Assembly (NCBI GenBank): GCA_035578905.1
Contig: JAQJVL010000197.1
Span: forward strand, 824,243-888,242
DNA from: Stictocephala bisonia
Taxonomy: Eukaryota > Arthropoda > Insecta > Hemiptera > Membracidae
Direction: 5' to 3'
DNA length: 64,000 nucleotides
Position 1 is the first letter of the stretch. Each line of letters starts with the position of its first letter. Position numbers and translations under genes: made by a program. Positions 1-14,036 of this stretch are shown here, in pieces. The notes under the pieces were generated by a model, which saw only the letters and a program-made list of their open reading frames with translations, did no database searches and was not told where the DNA came from.

Positions 1-3000
1 TTCTATCATAACTTATGATAGATGATCCTATCATAGATAGGATAGGATCTACTTATTGTAATTATTTGTTATGATTATTTTACTATATATAATCGCAAAG
101 GACCAAGTGTTGTTAACGATATCTTTAACGGTTTTCATAACTGATTTTGGGTTGATAATAGCCCACTTAATTGTTTGTGAGATCGATAACGTGTCTTTCC
201 TTTAGCTTCTGAAGAGTCAAGCATAATATAAAAATATTTATTTAAACAATTTTACTATCAGTCAATTTACGCAATCACCCTTTTGACGATATCTTCCAAC
301 CTTCACGAGTTTCCTGATCGTGTCAGTATGAGACCTGGGTATTAGAACACCAATGCCATTCCTTGTTATTCCATTCTGTCTGATCATGGTAAACGTGGAT
401 TGCCGAAATCAATCACCATAGTATTTTTTACGTTTTTTAACTTAACTAAATATTCGCTATTTGATGTTTCTTGTTCTATATTTATTTTAACACGTCTTAG
501 GCCAAGCAACGATTTCCAACTAAAAAACTAAATCTTTTGGAACTCGACATTAATTTTTTTATATGTTCAAGATCAAGTTTTTAATACAGAGATTAGTCTC
601 TAGTCAAAGCAGTTTATTAAATAAAGTACATGTGTAGAAATCAATCTACACAACTTTTTGCAAAATTTTTAATATATATATATATATGCTTAGTAGTAAA
701 CATGTATAGAATGTACAACATAATCAATATCAAGATATATGTAACAATACAGGCAACAATGTCGTCTCAACCAGAAAGGAATTCATTAATGTTATACAAT
801 TCTTGTTGAATAAGGAAAGATTTTAGACGGGTTAGGAAACTATTTTCACTAGAACATTTGAGTTATGTTATAAAAGATCACTCCAGCACACAAACGCTCT
901 TTTTGGAATAGAACCAGGCGATGTTTTGGGGTACGGATATTGCTACCATGACGTGTTGGAATACTGTGGTCAGACCCGACAGTTTTGATATCATGTTTGT
1001 GAATCATTGCAGAAATTACCTTATATATGTAATGGGAAGAAATGGTGAGAAAATGTAGTTCTTTAAAAACACCCCTTCATGAGCTCCAGCTAGAACGAGA
1101 ATGAAGTCCTTTGCTTTAAAGTCGTTCATAAAATCAAGACCCATTTTAATAATATTGCTTAGTTTTGCTCCTGGGACTGAACATACAAAGATCTCATACG
1201 AATCTCCCAGATCACGAAGTGAGATTCGTATGAGATGTACCCCAACGTCTTGATGTACCCCTTCCCTGACTGTCGGTAAATAACTGCACCCTACCATGTT
1301 TCTGGCATCTTCTCAACGAGTTTATTTTATCGGCCTTTTGCTTAACATTGACAGGTCGTCGGTTACAGGGAGTTGAAGTGAGTAGTGCTGGAGTTGATAC
1401 ATGGTGGACCCTTACTTCAGTAATGACCACAAATATTTTATAATTTGTTTTCCTAAATATATAAAATAATTAATTGCGACTTCAATAAAGCATTTTTACT
1501 TGCACTGACTGTTATTCATATTGGGTAATCTATTTCGTAAACAAGAATTATAAAAAAATTATTGTTATAAATTAAAATATATAAAATTTTAGTTTATCCA
1601 ATTTCAGTTTATCGATAGTAAATTTCAATAAAAAAATATGAAATAATAATGAATTCTTCAAGGAATATACAGTCTGCTTTGTTGAGATAACATGTTGAAA
1701 TAGAGTATATTGATCAAATAAGAAAATCCTCTAGAAAATATCTCTTTATTTTCCTCGACGTAAATATTACTCCCATACAGATGTTCAATATCGGATATTA
1801 CCAATACGCCCTGAGGTTATGAAAAGAGAATATTCTGTTTCACATCTGAGTAATATAATATGCTGCCGTAATATCTAGAGGTTATGTGTAAATAATTTTA
1901 CTCATACAGAGAGAATCGACTAAATAAATGCATTTAAAGTATTGGTATTGAGTTATTACTAATAACTATAGGTAAGCGATATTAATGTCTGGTTAGGTAT
2001 ATGATCATTAAGTCGTGTATTATTATATGTTTTAATTTCAAATATAACTCTATTGAATGTCTTATAATAACAAATTGTCATACAGTATACTGTAAAGAAA
2101 TCATGTTTATCTACAATTATGTACAGGTGTTTTAATAATAAAGTATATTTTTTAAATAACTAGGAGACAATTGCTTCCTCATTTAAATTAACGTTTGATT
2201 GTTATGTTGTATTTTTAACAATCCTAACCTATCAATCAGCGTGTAGTGTCGCAGGAGTGATGAATGAAAAGTGATCCATCAACCAGGGCGTGGTAACAAA
2301 CAGTAGGTTCTGTAACAAATCACAAGGGTAACAGAGTACAGTGAAGGGGTGGATCACCACCCATACCACCCATGAAGTTCGTTAAGAATTTACGTCAGTT
2401 AAATTTGACCTTGTTTTAACAGTGTATAGTTGTTGAAATCATACAGCACTAAACGTAGTGAAAAAATTACCACTGTAATATTTTAAAACTATAGTCGTCA
2501 AAGAAATAATGACAATTTTAAAACCAAGATGCTGAGTAATGTATTTTTGGCGCTTCGCAAGCCTTTTTTGTAAAAATCATAAAAAGTTATAAAATATGCT
2601 TAATTTTTAAATGTTAGTTTTAACAGTACATTCACATACTACTATCAAAACGTACACACAAATTTAGTAAATAATTACTATCCAGAAAAAATTCTTATCT
2701 CTAAGAACACGTGTTCCGCTTGGCATTTGGCGTCTTCCCAATTTCAACGAATGAGAACATTCTAAGAACGGAAATACAAACCAACCATGACTCCGCAGTT
2801 TAGTGACATTCTGACATGAAATATGTTTCCGCAGTTCCTTTACTAGACTTTTCTCAAGCAATATTAGACTTTGCTTTATCAAGATGAGGAAAATCAGTAG
2901 AATTACTTACTGATAAAACAATCAAAGTACTTAATATATACCTAATTAATTGGGATTTTGACAGAAATTCTCTTATATTAAATGGGAATTTAAAGTATTT

Positions 3001-3820
3001 TAGAAACATGCATACTATTCATGCTTTATAATATAGAGCTTAAAAGACATGATGGCATGTAAACATATTATTTGAAAACTTTAAATTATTACCAAAGAAA
3101 AAAGAAATCCATTATCAACCCTGAATCAGTAATGGAGGATTGTGTTAGTCGAACAAAAAAATTAAATTGATTAAAATATAAGATTTCAAATTTGCTGGAT
3201 TGCACATTTTGAAAATATAACTTAAGAGTTGGGGAATAATACACATTAAAATATTTAATCAAGAATAGATTAAGATTAAAGAATGCAACTTACACTCAGA
3301 ATAACTTAACTATCATATAACCTGATTATATTACAATACATGAAACCTGATTATATTACAATATGATATGAAATAAAAATATGGCATAATTACCTAATTA
3401 GATGAAAAAAATCCCTATTAATTTTCATATGGTTATTTATTCTATTTCAGATTAATAGTATTCAGAGTGTATAATTAAGTAACATCAAACACCCAATACA
3501 TTAATTTATATAATAAAATATTTCATTATCGTAGTTTATTGCCAAAGTAATTATTATTACCACGTTAATCAAACTGTAGATAATATAAAGTATGGTAGGG
3601 AAGTCATCATCGTCGTAATGTGTTGGTGAGGTACCATGAAAACATAAAAGGTAATAAAGTTGTTTGACTCCAAATCTCTTAGGTTGAAAACATCCGAATA
3701 GGCTCCACCAGTCAACTTCCGTCTTGATTCGTACTTCCTGCCTCACAACATTTACTATCCATCCTAATAATGTATTACCATTACGCACTATATACTTTGA
3801 AATATTTAAAAGTTTAATAA
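1..3820. repeat. Segmental duplication, unit 1 (no gene seen)
   Basis: AT-rich DNA whose blocks reappear in order at about 8.16-11.6 kb. Matching blocks by eye are 101-190 with 8231-8320, 1719-1953 with 8999-9233, 2215-2460 with 9495-9740, 2701-2880 with 10325-10503 and 3500-3790 with 11330-11600. The best block (1719-1953) is roughly 95 percent identical while the DNA between blocks is only loosely alignable. About 850 bases around 610-1450 are absent from unit 2 and hold a LINE-like ORF fragment. The left edge of the unit may lie outside the window. No convincing host gene is seen; a 72-codon reverse-strand ORF at 2664-2882 stays roughly open in unit 2, but a third copy of that block has stops. 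Confidence 0.75.
1016..1430 (-). pseudogene. Decayed SGNH/GDSL-like segment, probably LINE ORF1
   Basis: Two overlapping reverse-strand reading frames (1430-1212 and 1297-1016) carry pieces of one protein. The first has VQLFTDSQGRG, like the first (GDS) block of SGNH esterases. The second has YEIFVCSVPGAKL and then DFILVLAGAHEG, resembling the later blocks of the esterase-like domain found in ORF1 of some CR1-type LINEs. A frame change separates them and AGAHEG stands where AGTND is usual, so it is not functional. It lies in the ~850-base stretch present only in unit 1 of the duplication, consistent with a later insertion. The family call is inferred from motif shape only; no reverse transcriptase is nearby. 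Confidence 0.5.
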
Positions 3821-3825
3821 TATTT

Positions 3826-6062
3826 CCAAGATAAGTCCCAGCAGAGATCTACCACATATGAGGAATGGTAAACAGTGTCAGGACTTTTATCAGCATAGGT
3901 TTGAAGCCTGGCCTGGACTTGAAGTATTTAACAGTAATGTTCACAGTCTACTGTACTGGTTATCTCCCCTTACTTCGTCTAGATAACTGCCTGCACAAAT
4001 CTACCACCCATGGGGAATGGTAAGAAGTGTCAGGACTTTGATCAACATAGGTTTGAAGCCTGGCCTGGACTTGAAGTATTTAACAGTAATGTTCACAGTC
4101 TACTGTACTGGTTATCTCCCCTTACTTCGACTAGATAACTCCCCGCACAGATCTACCACCCATGGGGAATGGTAAGAAGTGTCAGGACTTTGATCAACAT
4201 AGGATTTAAGCCTTGCCTGGATTAGAAGAATTAGTAAGTAACTTTCACCTTGTACTGTACTGGTTATCTCCCCTTACTTCGTCTAGATAACTGCCTGCAC
4301 AGATCTACCACCCATGGGGAATAGTAAGAAGTGTCAGGACTTTGATCAACGTAGGTTTGAAGACTGGCCTGGACTAGAAGAATTAGTAAGTAACGTTCAC
4401 CTTGTACTGTACTGGTTATCTCCCCTTACTCCGTCTAGATAACTCCCCGCACAGATCTACCACCCATGGGGAATGGTAAGAAGTGTCAGGACTTTGATCA
4501 ACGTAGGATTTAAGCCTGGCCTGGACTAGAAGAATTAGTAAGTAACTTTCACCTTGTACTGTACTGGTTATCTCTCCTTACTTCGTCTAGATAACTGCCT
4601 GCACAGATCTACCAACCATGGGGAATGGTAAGAAGTGTCAGGACTTTGATCAACGTAGGATTTAAGCCTGGCCTGGACTAGAAGAATTAGTAAGTAACTT
4701 TCACCTTATACTATACTGGTTATCTCTCCTTACTTCGTCTAGATAACTGCCTGCACAGATCAACCAACCATGGGGAATGGTAAGAAGTGTCAGGACTTTG
4801 ATCAACGTAGGATTTAAGCCTGGCCTAGACTAGAAGAATTAGTAAGTAACTTTCACCTTGTACTGTACTGGTTATCTCTCCTTACTTCGTCTAGATAACT
4901 GCCTGCACAGATCAACCACCCATGGGGAATGGTAAGAAGTGTCAGGACTTTGATCAACGTAGGATTTAAGCCTGGCCTGGACTAGAAGAATTAGTAAGTA
5001 ACTTTCACCTTGTACTGTACTGGTTATCTCTCCTTACTTCGTCTAGATAACTCCCCGCACAGATCTACCACCTATTGGGAATGGGGTAAAGTGTCAGGAC
5101 TTTGATCAGTATAGGTTTGAGGCCTGGGCTGGACTAAAAATATTTAACAGTAATGTTTACTTTGTACTGTATTGGTTACCTCCCCTTACTCCATCTAGAT
5201 AACTCCCCGCACATATCTACCACCTATGGTAAATGATGTAAAGTGTCAGGACTTTGATCAGCATAGGTTTGAAGCCTGGCCCGGACTTGAAGTATTTAAA
5301 AGTAATTTTCACTTTGTACTGTATTGGTTACCTCCCCTTACTTCATCTAGATAACTCCCCGCACAAATTTACTACCTATGGGGAATGGTAAAAAGTGTCA
5401 GGACTTTGATCAACGTAGGTTTGAAGCCTAGCCTGGACTAGAAGAATTAGTAAGTAACTTTTACCTTGTACTGTACTGGTTATATTCCCTTACTTCGTCT
5501 AGATAACTGCCTGCACATATCTACCACCCATGGGGAATGGTAAGAAGTGTCAGGACTTTGATCAGCGTAGGTTTTAAGCCTGGCCTGGACTAGAAGAATT
5601 AGTAAGTAACTTTCACCTCTTGTACTATACTGGTTATCTCCTCTTACTTCGTCTAGATAACTGCCTGCACAGATCTACCACCCATGGGGAATGGTAAGAA
5701 GTGTCAGGACTTTGATCAACATAGGTTTAAAGCCTGGCCTGGACTAGAAGTATTTAACAGTAATGTTCACAGTCTACTGTACTGGTTATCTCCTCTTACT
5801 TTAACAGTAATGTTCACAGTCTACTGTACTGGTTATCTCCTCTTACTTCGTCTAGATAACTCCCCGCACAGATCTATCACATATGAGGAATGGTAAACAG
5901 TGTCAGGACTTTGATCAGCATAGGTTTGAAGCCTGGCCTGGACTTGAAGTATTTAACAGTAATGTTCACAGTCTACTGTACTGGTTATCTCCTCTTACTC
6001 CGTCTAGATAACTGCCCGTACAGATTTACCACCTATGGTAAATGGAAATGGTAATACCATGA
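3826..6062. repeat. 152-bp satellite derived from a tRNA-type SINE
   Basis: The string GTGTCAGGACTTT starts at 3875, 4027, 4179, 4331, 4483, 4635, 4787, 4939, 5091, 5243, 5395, 5547, 5701 and 5900: fourteen units, eleven consecutive steps of exactly 152 bases. One step is 154 and the last is 199, because a 47-base piece is duplicated near 5800. Each unit contains GGTTTGAAGCC (B-box-like), a TACTGGTTATCTCCCCTTAC block and a GCACAGATC block. The same blocks in the same order occur in the SINE at 33868-34078 on the minus strand, so the monomer is homologous to the SINE body without its A-box head. Confidence 0.9.
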
Positions 6063-8155
6063 AACAGGCAGTTACACTTCATCTCTAACATTTTTATTTG
6101 TCAAAAATACAATAATATTAAGAACATTATCGATTGCCATAGTCGTAATTCTATTCTATAAATATACTATATAAATAAGTATATTATTTATTTATCAATG
6201 CTTGCAACTGAAGGTATGTTTAAATGTATATGAAACATATTTCAGCAACATTCCTATATATAAATAATATTTATTAGACCGTCTATCCTTAAGGCTGTTT
6301 AGGTATAAAAATCATTATTTTCAATTAAATTAACATGCTCTAATCGATATTGTACAAGATATAAACACCTGCTACGATTAAAGAAATAATAATATAATAT
6401 AAAGAATTTGTTTGCTACATCAAAGTGTACAAAGTTGTTAGTTTTTCTTTCTTTAACTATAAAAATGTATTTACACTCTAAAAACCTCTATAGTAAATTA
6501 TTATATACTTAAAAACTTATTAAGGACCATTCATTATTACGATTATTTGGGTTTGCCTTAGCAAAATGCATTTGTACTAAATATATAGGTGTATTTTACT
6601 GACCTTTATGTAAATAAATAATGTAAGTGTCCTTATAGACCCTCGTATAAACACGTATTGAAGCTGTTGATTTATGAAAGTAATCCACCACGATTGTCGT
6701 TTCCCCAAGCCTATAAAGGCTAAGCCGATTGTAACCTGTACAGGGAGATTGTGTCGGAAATATTACACTGTTGCTGTACAAGGAGATTGTGTCGGAAATC
6801 CTACAGTGTTATCCTGGTTTACACATAGCCAGAATCCTATTTATGATTGTAAATTGTGAAAACCAGTCATATAACATAATGAACGGCATACGGTTTAAAG
6901 TTACATATTATAGAGATAGAGAAGGATTAAAACAATTTTGGAACTTAAAAAAGTTGTCTTTAGGCTAGCCATGGATAACTGAAACGGTAATGTAATTACT
7001 TTATCCAGCATAAGTATTATGTTTTCTCTTTTAAAGCATAATTTTTCTTTAAAAAATGAAAGATTGTTGAACGATCGTCACAATTAGTTTCATTCATAAT
7101 ACTTATGACTAAATATTATATATAATGACTATTTAATAATCAATAACATCTCTAAAACAATAAGATAACATTTTTAAACAATAAAATAATAAGTAAACCA
7201 TAATTTAGTACATATTGTTGACCTAATGTTATATATTAACTATTTTGTGTGTATGTATGTAATCCCATAAGTATCTAGCCAATCTTCTGGATGTCCATCG
7301 TTGGTTTTAAACAAAAAAAAAATGTCGTACGTACAAATTGTATATCCCGCACCGTTATCCGTTTGTCTTTCTGTATTTGATTTTTACAAAACGCTTCGTA
7401 TCTCTGGCGTTATTTGAAACATGAACATTTGTATAAATGTTGATATTTATAGTATTCATATAATATTTCAATTGCATTGTGGTTCAACAATTATTTTCCA
7501 AATCGGTGGCATATTAAATGTTTAAACTAAATGTCTTAATAATCTTAAATGTTATTAAAATACTACCACTTTTTAATGCAAATTAATGTAGCTCGTTATT
7601 AAAAAAAATATTTCTGCAAATAACGGTAAGGAAATTCTTAAGATCAAAGAATAAATTACTAAACAATTTAAACTTTTATCAAATGAAACATACTTTCTAG
7701 TCGAATAATGTCGTAACTAAGAAAAAAATTCAATTTCTATGTTAATTATTTTACCTTAAAATTATTAATTACGTTTTTTAAATAAATAAATTGTCCAACC
7801 CTCTTGTAACGTACATGTTTTAATAAAATGCAGGGTTATTAACATATTTACCTTAAGAAATGTAAAGTAGACACCCTTTGGAAAACGATTATTGTAAAAA
7901 AAAAGTATGTAAATGGTATATGAATACTGTACTATACAGATCAACAATCATACTAATGTCTATGATTTTTTTTCAAAAACCTTCAAAGATGCAGACAGAC
8001 GGATAACGGTGCCAGATAGACGATTTTTTCACGTAACTTTTTTTTTTTTTACCCAAAGAAGTTTGTAAGTCTAGAGGTTTGATTGAATACTTGCGGGATA
8101 CCATAAACACAATGGTTTTTCACTGTATATGTTTAACACCAGTGATTAAAAAAAA
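6063..8155. other. AT-rich spacer without a gene
   Basis: Between the satellite and duplication unit 2. Apart from a ~40-base local duplication at 6734-6810 (GGAGATTGTGTCGGAAAT twice) and homopolymer runs near 7310 and 8040, nothing recognisable is seen. ORFs are all under 70 codons and look random. Confidence 0.6.
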
Positions 8156-8159
8156 AACG

Positions 8160-11100
8160 TATTATAATAAATAACTAAGGACCTAACTATTGTAATTTTT
8201 ATGATTATATCAGTAATATAACAATGCAATGTACCAAGTTTTGTTAACGATATCTTTAACGGCCTTCATATCTGATGGTGGGTTGATAATAGCCCACTTA
8301 ATAGTTTGTGAGATCGAAGCGTTATGGTTTGCTAAGCGTTGTATTTATCATTCTATTCATTTAGATTCTGAAGAGTCTGGAACATTAATTTAAAAATTTT
8401 TCTATGGATCAATTTCCACAATCACCGTTTAGAAAATTCCAGCCAAGATCACGAGTTTCCCGATAGTGACAAATTTCAGTACCATCAGTAGAACACCAAG
8501 GTCATTCCTTTGTCAATCCCAGAGGAAGGTAAACTTTGCTTGCAGAAATCAAAACCATAGTTTTTTTATCATTTTGCACTTAAAACTAATTTTCGCTGTA
8601 TCACGTTTCCTGTGTTGTATGTATTTTAACACGTCATGCGCTAAAAAACTATTTCCTACTAAAAAATAAACTTTTTTACATTTTTAAGTTAAAGGTTTTA
8701 GTATATAGTTATGTTTACTTAAATATAAAATAATTAATTACGACTAAAATTAATTAATTTTCCTTTTAGTGACCATTGGTTTTACTGTCTTGTGTATTTT
8801 ATACATAAGATATATAAAAATATGTTGTTATTATTTAAATACAAATATAAATTTTAATCCAGAATGGTGATTTACTATATTAGTGTCATATTTTATTTAT
8901 TGACGAATTAACTTATAGTTTATATTCCTACGTTCTCAAGGAATATACAATCTACTTTAATGAGATTACATGTTGAAGTGGCATCTTGTGATGAAATAAG
9001 AAAATCCTCTAGAAAATATCTCTTGATTTTCCTCGACGTAAATATTACTACCATACAGACGTTCAATATCGGATATTACCAATACGCCCTGAGGTTATGA
9101 AAAGAGAATATTCTGTTTCATATCTGAGTAACATAATATACTGCCATAATATCTAGAGGTTATGTGTAAATAATTGTATTCATACAGAGAGAATCGACTA
9201 AATAAATGCATTTAAAGTATTGGCATTCATTTTAATATCACTAATAACTGTATTTTAACAATATTAAGGCGTGATTAGGTATATTACTATTAAGTAGTGT
9301 TTCTGATATTATTTAATTTTAAATTACATTCTATAATAATGCATAGTAAAAAATTGTCATACAATATACTGTATAGGAAACAAATGTATTTACAATAATG
9401 GATTGCTTTTTTAACCATAAAGTATATTTATTTTCAAACCAAGTGTCAATTGTTTACACATTTTAAATCTTATTTGATTGATAAGTTGTGTTTTTAACAA
9501 TCCTACCCTATCAATCAGCATGTAGTGTCGTAGGAGTGATAAATGAAAAGTGATCCATCAACCAGGGCGTGGTAACAAACAGTAGGTTCTGTAACAAATC
9601 ACAAGGGTAAAAGAGTACAGTGAAGGGGTGGATCATTATACCACCCATGAAGTTCGTTAACAATTTACGTCAGTTAAATTTGACATTGGTTTAACAGTGT
9701 ATAGATATTGAAATCATACAGCACTAAACGTAGTGATTTTTTCTTCTATTACTTAACTATATTCTTAAAATAAGCATTAACAGATTTAACCCAAGATTGT
9801 GAGAAATGTTAAACTCCCAACTGCTAAGTGCTATTTTCGGCTCTTTGGAAGCCTTTTTTGTAAAAAAAATAAAAATAATTAATATGCTTCAAATTGAATT
9901 ATGATCATCGTAGGAAATTAAATAGAACATGAAAAAATCAAATAAATCAGAATTGTTTGAATATTTTTTAAATGGTTGAGTATTGGTTTTGTTACATTTA
10001 ATGTTTATTTAATCATAATGTAAATAAATTTAAAATAAACCAATTTCAATATGTTTATAGAATGTAAATATTCGATTACTTACTATATTCCTATTACTTT
10101 AGGACACAGCACAATTAAACATTTCATCCCCTAGATATCTATTTGAGTGAGATTGTGATTGTTATAAAGGTACCAGGTATATTTATATACTTATTATGAT
10201 ATTTTAAACCCTTTTCAATCCACACCAGCACTATTTAAAATACTAATGATAGGTCTTTACATTATTAAAAACAAAATACATAATACCTCAATATTCATTG
10301 GTTACAATTATTCGCATGTCTCTTTAAGAACACGTGTTTCGCTTGGCATTTGGCATCTTCCCAATGTCAACGAATGAGAACATTCTAAGAACGGAAATGC
10401 AAACCAACCATGACTCCGCAGTTTAGTGACATTCTGACATGAAATATGTTTCCGCAGTTCCTCTACCAGAATTTTCTCAAGCATATATTATTACTCTTTG
10501 CTTTATGAAGACGAGAAAAATCAATAGAATTACTAACTGGAAAAATGACAAACATTCTCAATATATATATAATATATTATTTGGCTTAAGGCCGGAATTC
10601 TTCTCATTTTAAATGGGACTACAAAGTATTTAAGAAATTTGAATGATAATCATGATGTATTTAGAGTTTTAAATACATGAAATATAAAATATTGTTTAGA
10701 ACTTTTTAATTGAAATAATTTATCTAAAAGAAATACATAACTATATCTGAATTGGTAATGGTTGTTTATTTTATTACAAATACTTACATAACTTCCATTG
10801 TATCTGCCTATTTGTGCATCTAGTATTTATTGTTTTAATCAAGTGCATTACTTAAGCAGAAGTCCTTTATTTATGCTAAGAATATTTTTGAATAGTAAGT
10901 TTAATAGTATATTCTCCAAAATCTAACATAGTAAAGGAGGATCATGTTACTTGAACGAAATACTGAATTGATCGAAATAGAAAGTTGTAAATTTGCTTTG
11001 TTGCACAAATTTTAAAACAGAATATAACAGTTGGAAAATTAACTTACACTAAAAATTTAAATTCGGTATAAATTAAATAAATTAATCTTCATTTAAAGAA

Positions 11101-11640
11101 AGCACTTTACACTCATAATAACTTAACTATCATGAAACTGAAACACGATAAGAATTTGATAAAAATTATCAAAGAAATGTATGCCATTATTACATAATTA
11201 GATAAAATCGTTGCCAATTAATTTTCATGTCATAAAACATTCTACGTAAGAATTAGAGGCTTTGTAGTGTATAATTTAGTAGCAGTATACATGCTGTATA
11301 CAAAAATAATGTAAACTGTGACACAAATTAGTCAATCTACAATATTCTGGTTTATTGTCAAAGTACTATGATTGTTATATCGTGTTAATCAAACTAAAAA
11401 AAATCATTAAGTACAGTAGGAAAGTTATTTTCGTCGTAATGAAAAGATGCCACAAAAACATAAAAGTTAATAAATTTGTTTGACTTCTAATCTATTAAGT
11501 TGAACACATCCATCTAGACTCCACCAATCTACTTCCGTCTTGACTTGTATATCTTTGCTTACAACCGTTGTTCATCCTAGCAATACTTTGCTATTTACCA
11601 TACTTTCAAATAATTTAAAGTTGTACGGTGTTTTCTCTTA
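8160..11640. repeat. Segmental duplication, unit 2 (no gene seen)
   Basis: Second diverged copy of the segment at 1-3820, same orientation, offset about 8130 at its start and about 7280 after the piece missing relative to unit 1. The strongest conserved blocks are 8999-9233, 9495-9740 and 10325-10503. A third partial copy of the last block lies at about 32685-32765. No open frame is shared convincingly by all copies. Confidence 0.75.
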
Positions 11641-13265
11641 TAATAATAACATTCCAAACAAAATATTGATATTAATTTGTAAATTTAGTAAGAACTTTTC
11701 TTAACCTCCTACGACAATAACAAATTAAGTTTTTAGTACTATTGAATCCAAAAACATTGTCCTAACTTTTATTTTAATTCAGAATACAATAAACATATGT
11801 TGTTGTATAGTTATTATACTAAGGAACATAAAATTAACTATACTCTTCATACATTTTAAAAATCCTAAAGCTAACTAGTTTCTAAAGACAGCCACTATAG
11901 TCAGACCATAATAATAAATAATATATCAATAATCAAAAATAAACAATTCTGTAGGTTTAGTTAAACACTAAATTTATGTGCTATGGTTTAGTCGCACTAC
12001 AAAACACATCCAGTAGTCTTGTGAAAAACATTTATAATTTCATTTTCAAAGATTTATTTTAGTAAGCCAAAGTCTGAAAACAGTTTGTTTTAAAAATATT
12101 AAATCATCAATGTTAGGTCATTATATATTAAAGGAAAATTATTTTCGTAAACTATTTGTTTTTGTCTCAGGGTATTTGTTTTTTTTTTTTTATTTTTCTT
12201 TTTAGTGTCAATTTTTCTGTGACATTTGGTCAGTTTTAGTTAGAATAAAAATGTATTATTAACTCATCCAGTAGCTTCCAATTATATTACGTTCCATAAT
12301 TTACTAAAAATATTTTATTTACTCGTACTATTAACAATATTTAATACAATTTTGCAACATAAAACTATTTTAATGATTCTAGTTTTTGGAGAAAAATTTT
12401 ATTAACTAGATATTTGAACAAACTTGAATAGTAATAATTAATCAATAAGATTAATTAATAAGATATTAAGATGTGTTTGAACTATATTAACTTAAAATCT
12501 TGGGTAAATTTTTTACAAGATTAATATATCCTTTATATTAAATATAGAAACATAAATAATTGTTATTATAATTTAAAAGAATACAACCAGCAGTAACATG
12601 TGTAAATCATTTGCATACTTTTATCATATAATGCTACTATCCTCATAGTATAAAATAAAAGTTGATACAAACTATATTGTAATACATTTCATGTCTCAGT
12701 TATATTTGTTATGGAACGTCCCCTCAAGTAAACATGATTTTTGTAGACTAGTGCAAGGAGTGGATTTCTTAAAAGACATGTCTGCCACCTTAGGCAAAAC
12801 ATATATTAAATATTCCCTCGGCAAGCAGTATTGTCTGTTTAATATTTCAACTGTATTCATAGGGACATATATTTGTGAAATTACTTTAATTATTTTCAGC
12901 GTGACTCTTAACCCACATTTTGGGGGTTAGTAGTGAATTTTTATGTCATAAAATGAATGAAACTTACAATATTTACCAAGTTCAAATTTCGATTGTCAGG
13001 TTGTATGAAATCACCGATCAATATTTGAATGCGATATATAGTATAAAAATTTTATTTATACGTTTTTGTTTCTTATGCAAAATGTATAAAATTTATAGTT
13101 TAATTTTTAAAGAATTATCTTAGTAGGCTAAAACCTGAAAACATAGCTCATTTTAGAAAAATTTAATCATGTGTCAGATCAGTATATATTTTTTGTTGTT
13201 CGGTTTAAAAAATAATTAAAAGCTAAGATCACAATATTTGTAAGTTTGTTATAAATCATACATTG
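11641..13265. other. AT-rich flank of the Polinton, no gene
   Basis: About 1.6 kb of AT-rich DNA. A short local repeat is visible: a block near 12060-12130 containing CTGAAAACA recurs near 13125-13190. Short ORFs at 12691-13123 have no recognisable motifs. Confidence 0.55.
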
Positions 13266-13271
13266 CTAATG
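13266..13271. repeat. Polinton target-site duplication, left (CTAATG)
   Basis: CTAATG directly precedes the AGTAGAGGGG terminus and is repeated directly after the other terminus at 32329-32334. Six bases is the known duplication size for Polintons. Confidence 0.95.
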
Positions 13272-13383
13272 AGTAGAGGGGATATGCGGTTCCGACGACG
13301 TCCCATGGCGAGTTTTCGTCCAACGGCGAGTCGAGGGTGGGGGGTTTTAATTGATTTTTAATTGACCTTAATGAGTTTTTAAT
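13272..13383 (+). repeat. Polinton left terminal inverted repeat
   Basis: Matches the reverse complement of 32217-32328 over 112 bases with no gaps and two mismatches (positions 51 and 82 of the repeat). From 13359 it runs into a subterminal array of ~21-base units (ATTGACCTTAATGAGTTTTT type) ending near 13470. The right end has a related but differently ordered array. Confidence 0.95.
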
Positions 13384-14036
13384 TGACCTTAATGAGTTTT
13401 TAATTGACCTTAACGAGTTTTTAATTGACCTTAACGAGTTTTTAATGACCTTAACGAGTTTTTAATTGGCGCTAATGGATTGTGTGGGGGAAGGTCACGT
13501 GACCGGATCCAAGATGGCTGCCGGACACAGTGCTACCACCTACCCTCCAAAATTTCGTAGTTATACTATATAAAAATGTATTATTTCATACATATATATA
13601 TTCTATGTGCCAACTGGGTCCGATCCAATATGGCGGCTCCCGCCAAAACAGCTACAGGTCTACAGCATGCACAAACATATTACGTAGATACTCACCCTGT
13701 ATGGTCGGTAGAATGTCAGTGCAAAAGCCTCTCAAGGAACGTCTGCATGTACAGACATGAAAAGGTTACGCAACACGACCTTGCATACACACCTGGCGTC
13801 TAGACACCCGACCACGTCCGCCTTAGCGGTTAACCTCGAGAAAGGCCAGCTGTCGTCTAGACACCGGACCTCGACCGCCTTGGCGGGCAACCTTGCAAGA
13901 ACACCTGGTGTCTAGACACCCGACCTTGATTCAAAGACAAACATGAAAATGTTACGTAACACTCAATGATCGGTGACAGACACGAAATAATGTAACATGT
14001 AATGCCAGATAGGTACTCCAAGTCCACTTCTGGTCC
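13359..14036. promoter_or_regulatory. Left subterminal region: direct repeats, E-box palindrome, YY1-like sites
   Basis: About five ATTGACCTTAAYGAGTTTTT units (13359-13470) are followed by the palindrome GGTCACGTGACC (13493-13504) and by AAGATGGCTGCC (13511-13522). ATATGGCGGCTCC follows near 13628; the last two resemble YY1/Pho sites. GTCTAGACACC occurs three times (13798, 13855, 13910), about 56 bases apart. No credible coding region. Position between the terminus and the polymerase gene suggests promoter or origin function (inference). Confidence 0.55.

Noticed and set aside
3826..6062. CRISPR-like regular repeats (also 36.9-38.8 kb and 55.3-56.2 kb)
   Set aside because: Units are head-to-tail tandem copies with no unique spacers, in a eukaryotic context; these are satellites.
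12691..13123. Host genes in AT-rich flanks (79 and 67 codons)
   Set aside because: Short, low-complexity, no motifs, no neighbouring exon signals that form a gene.
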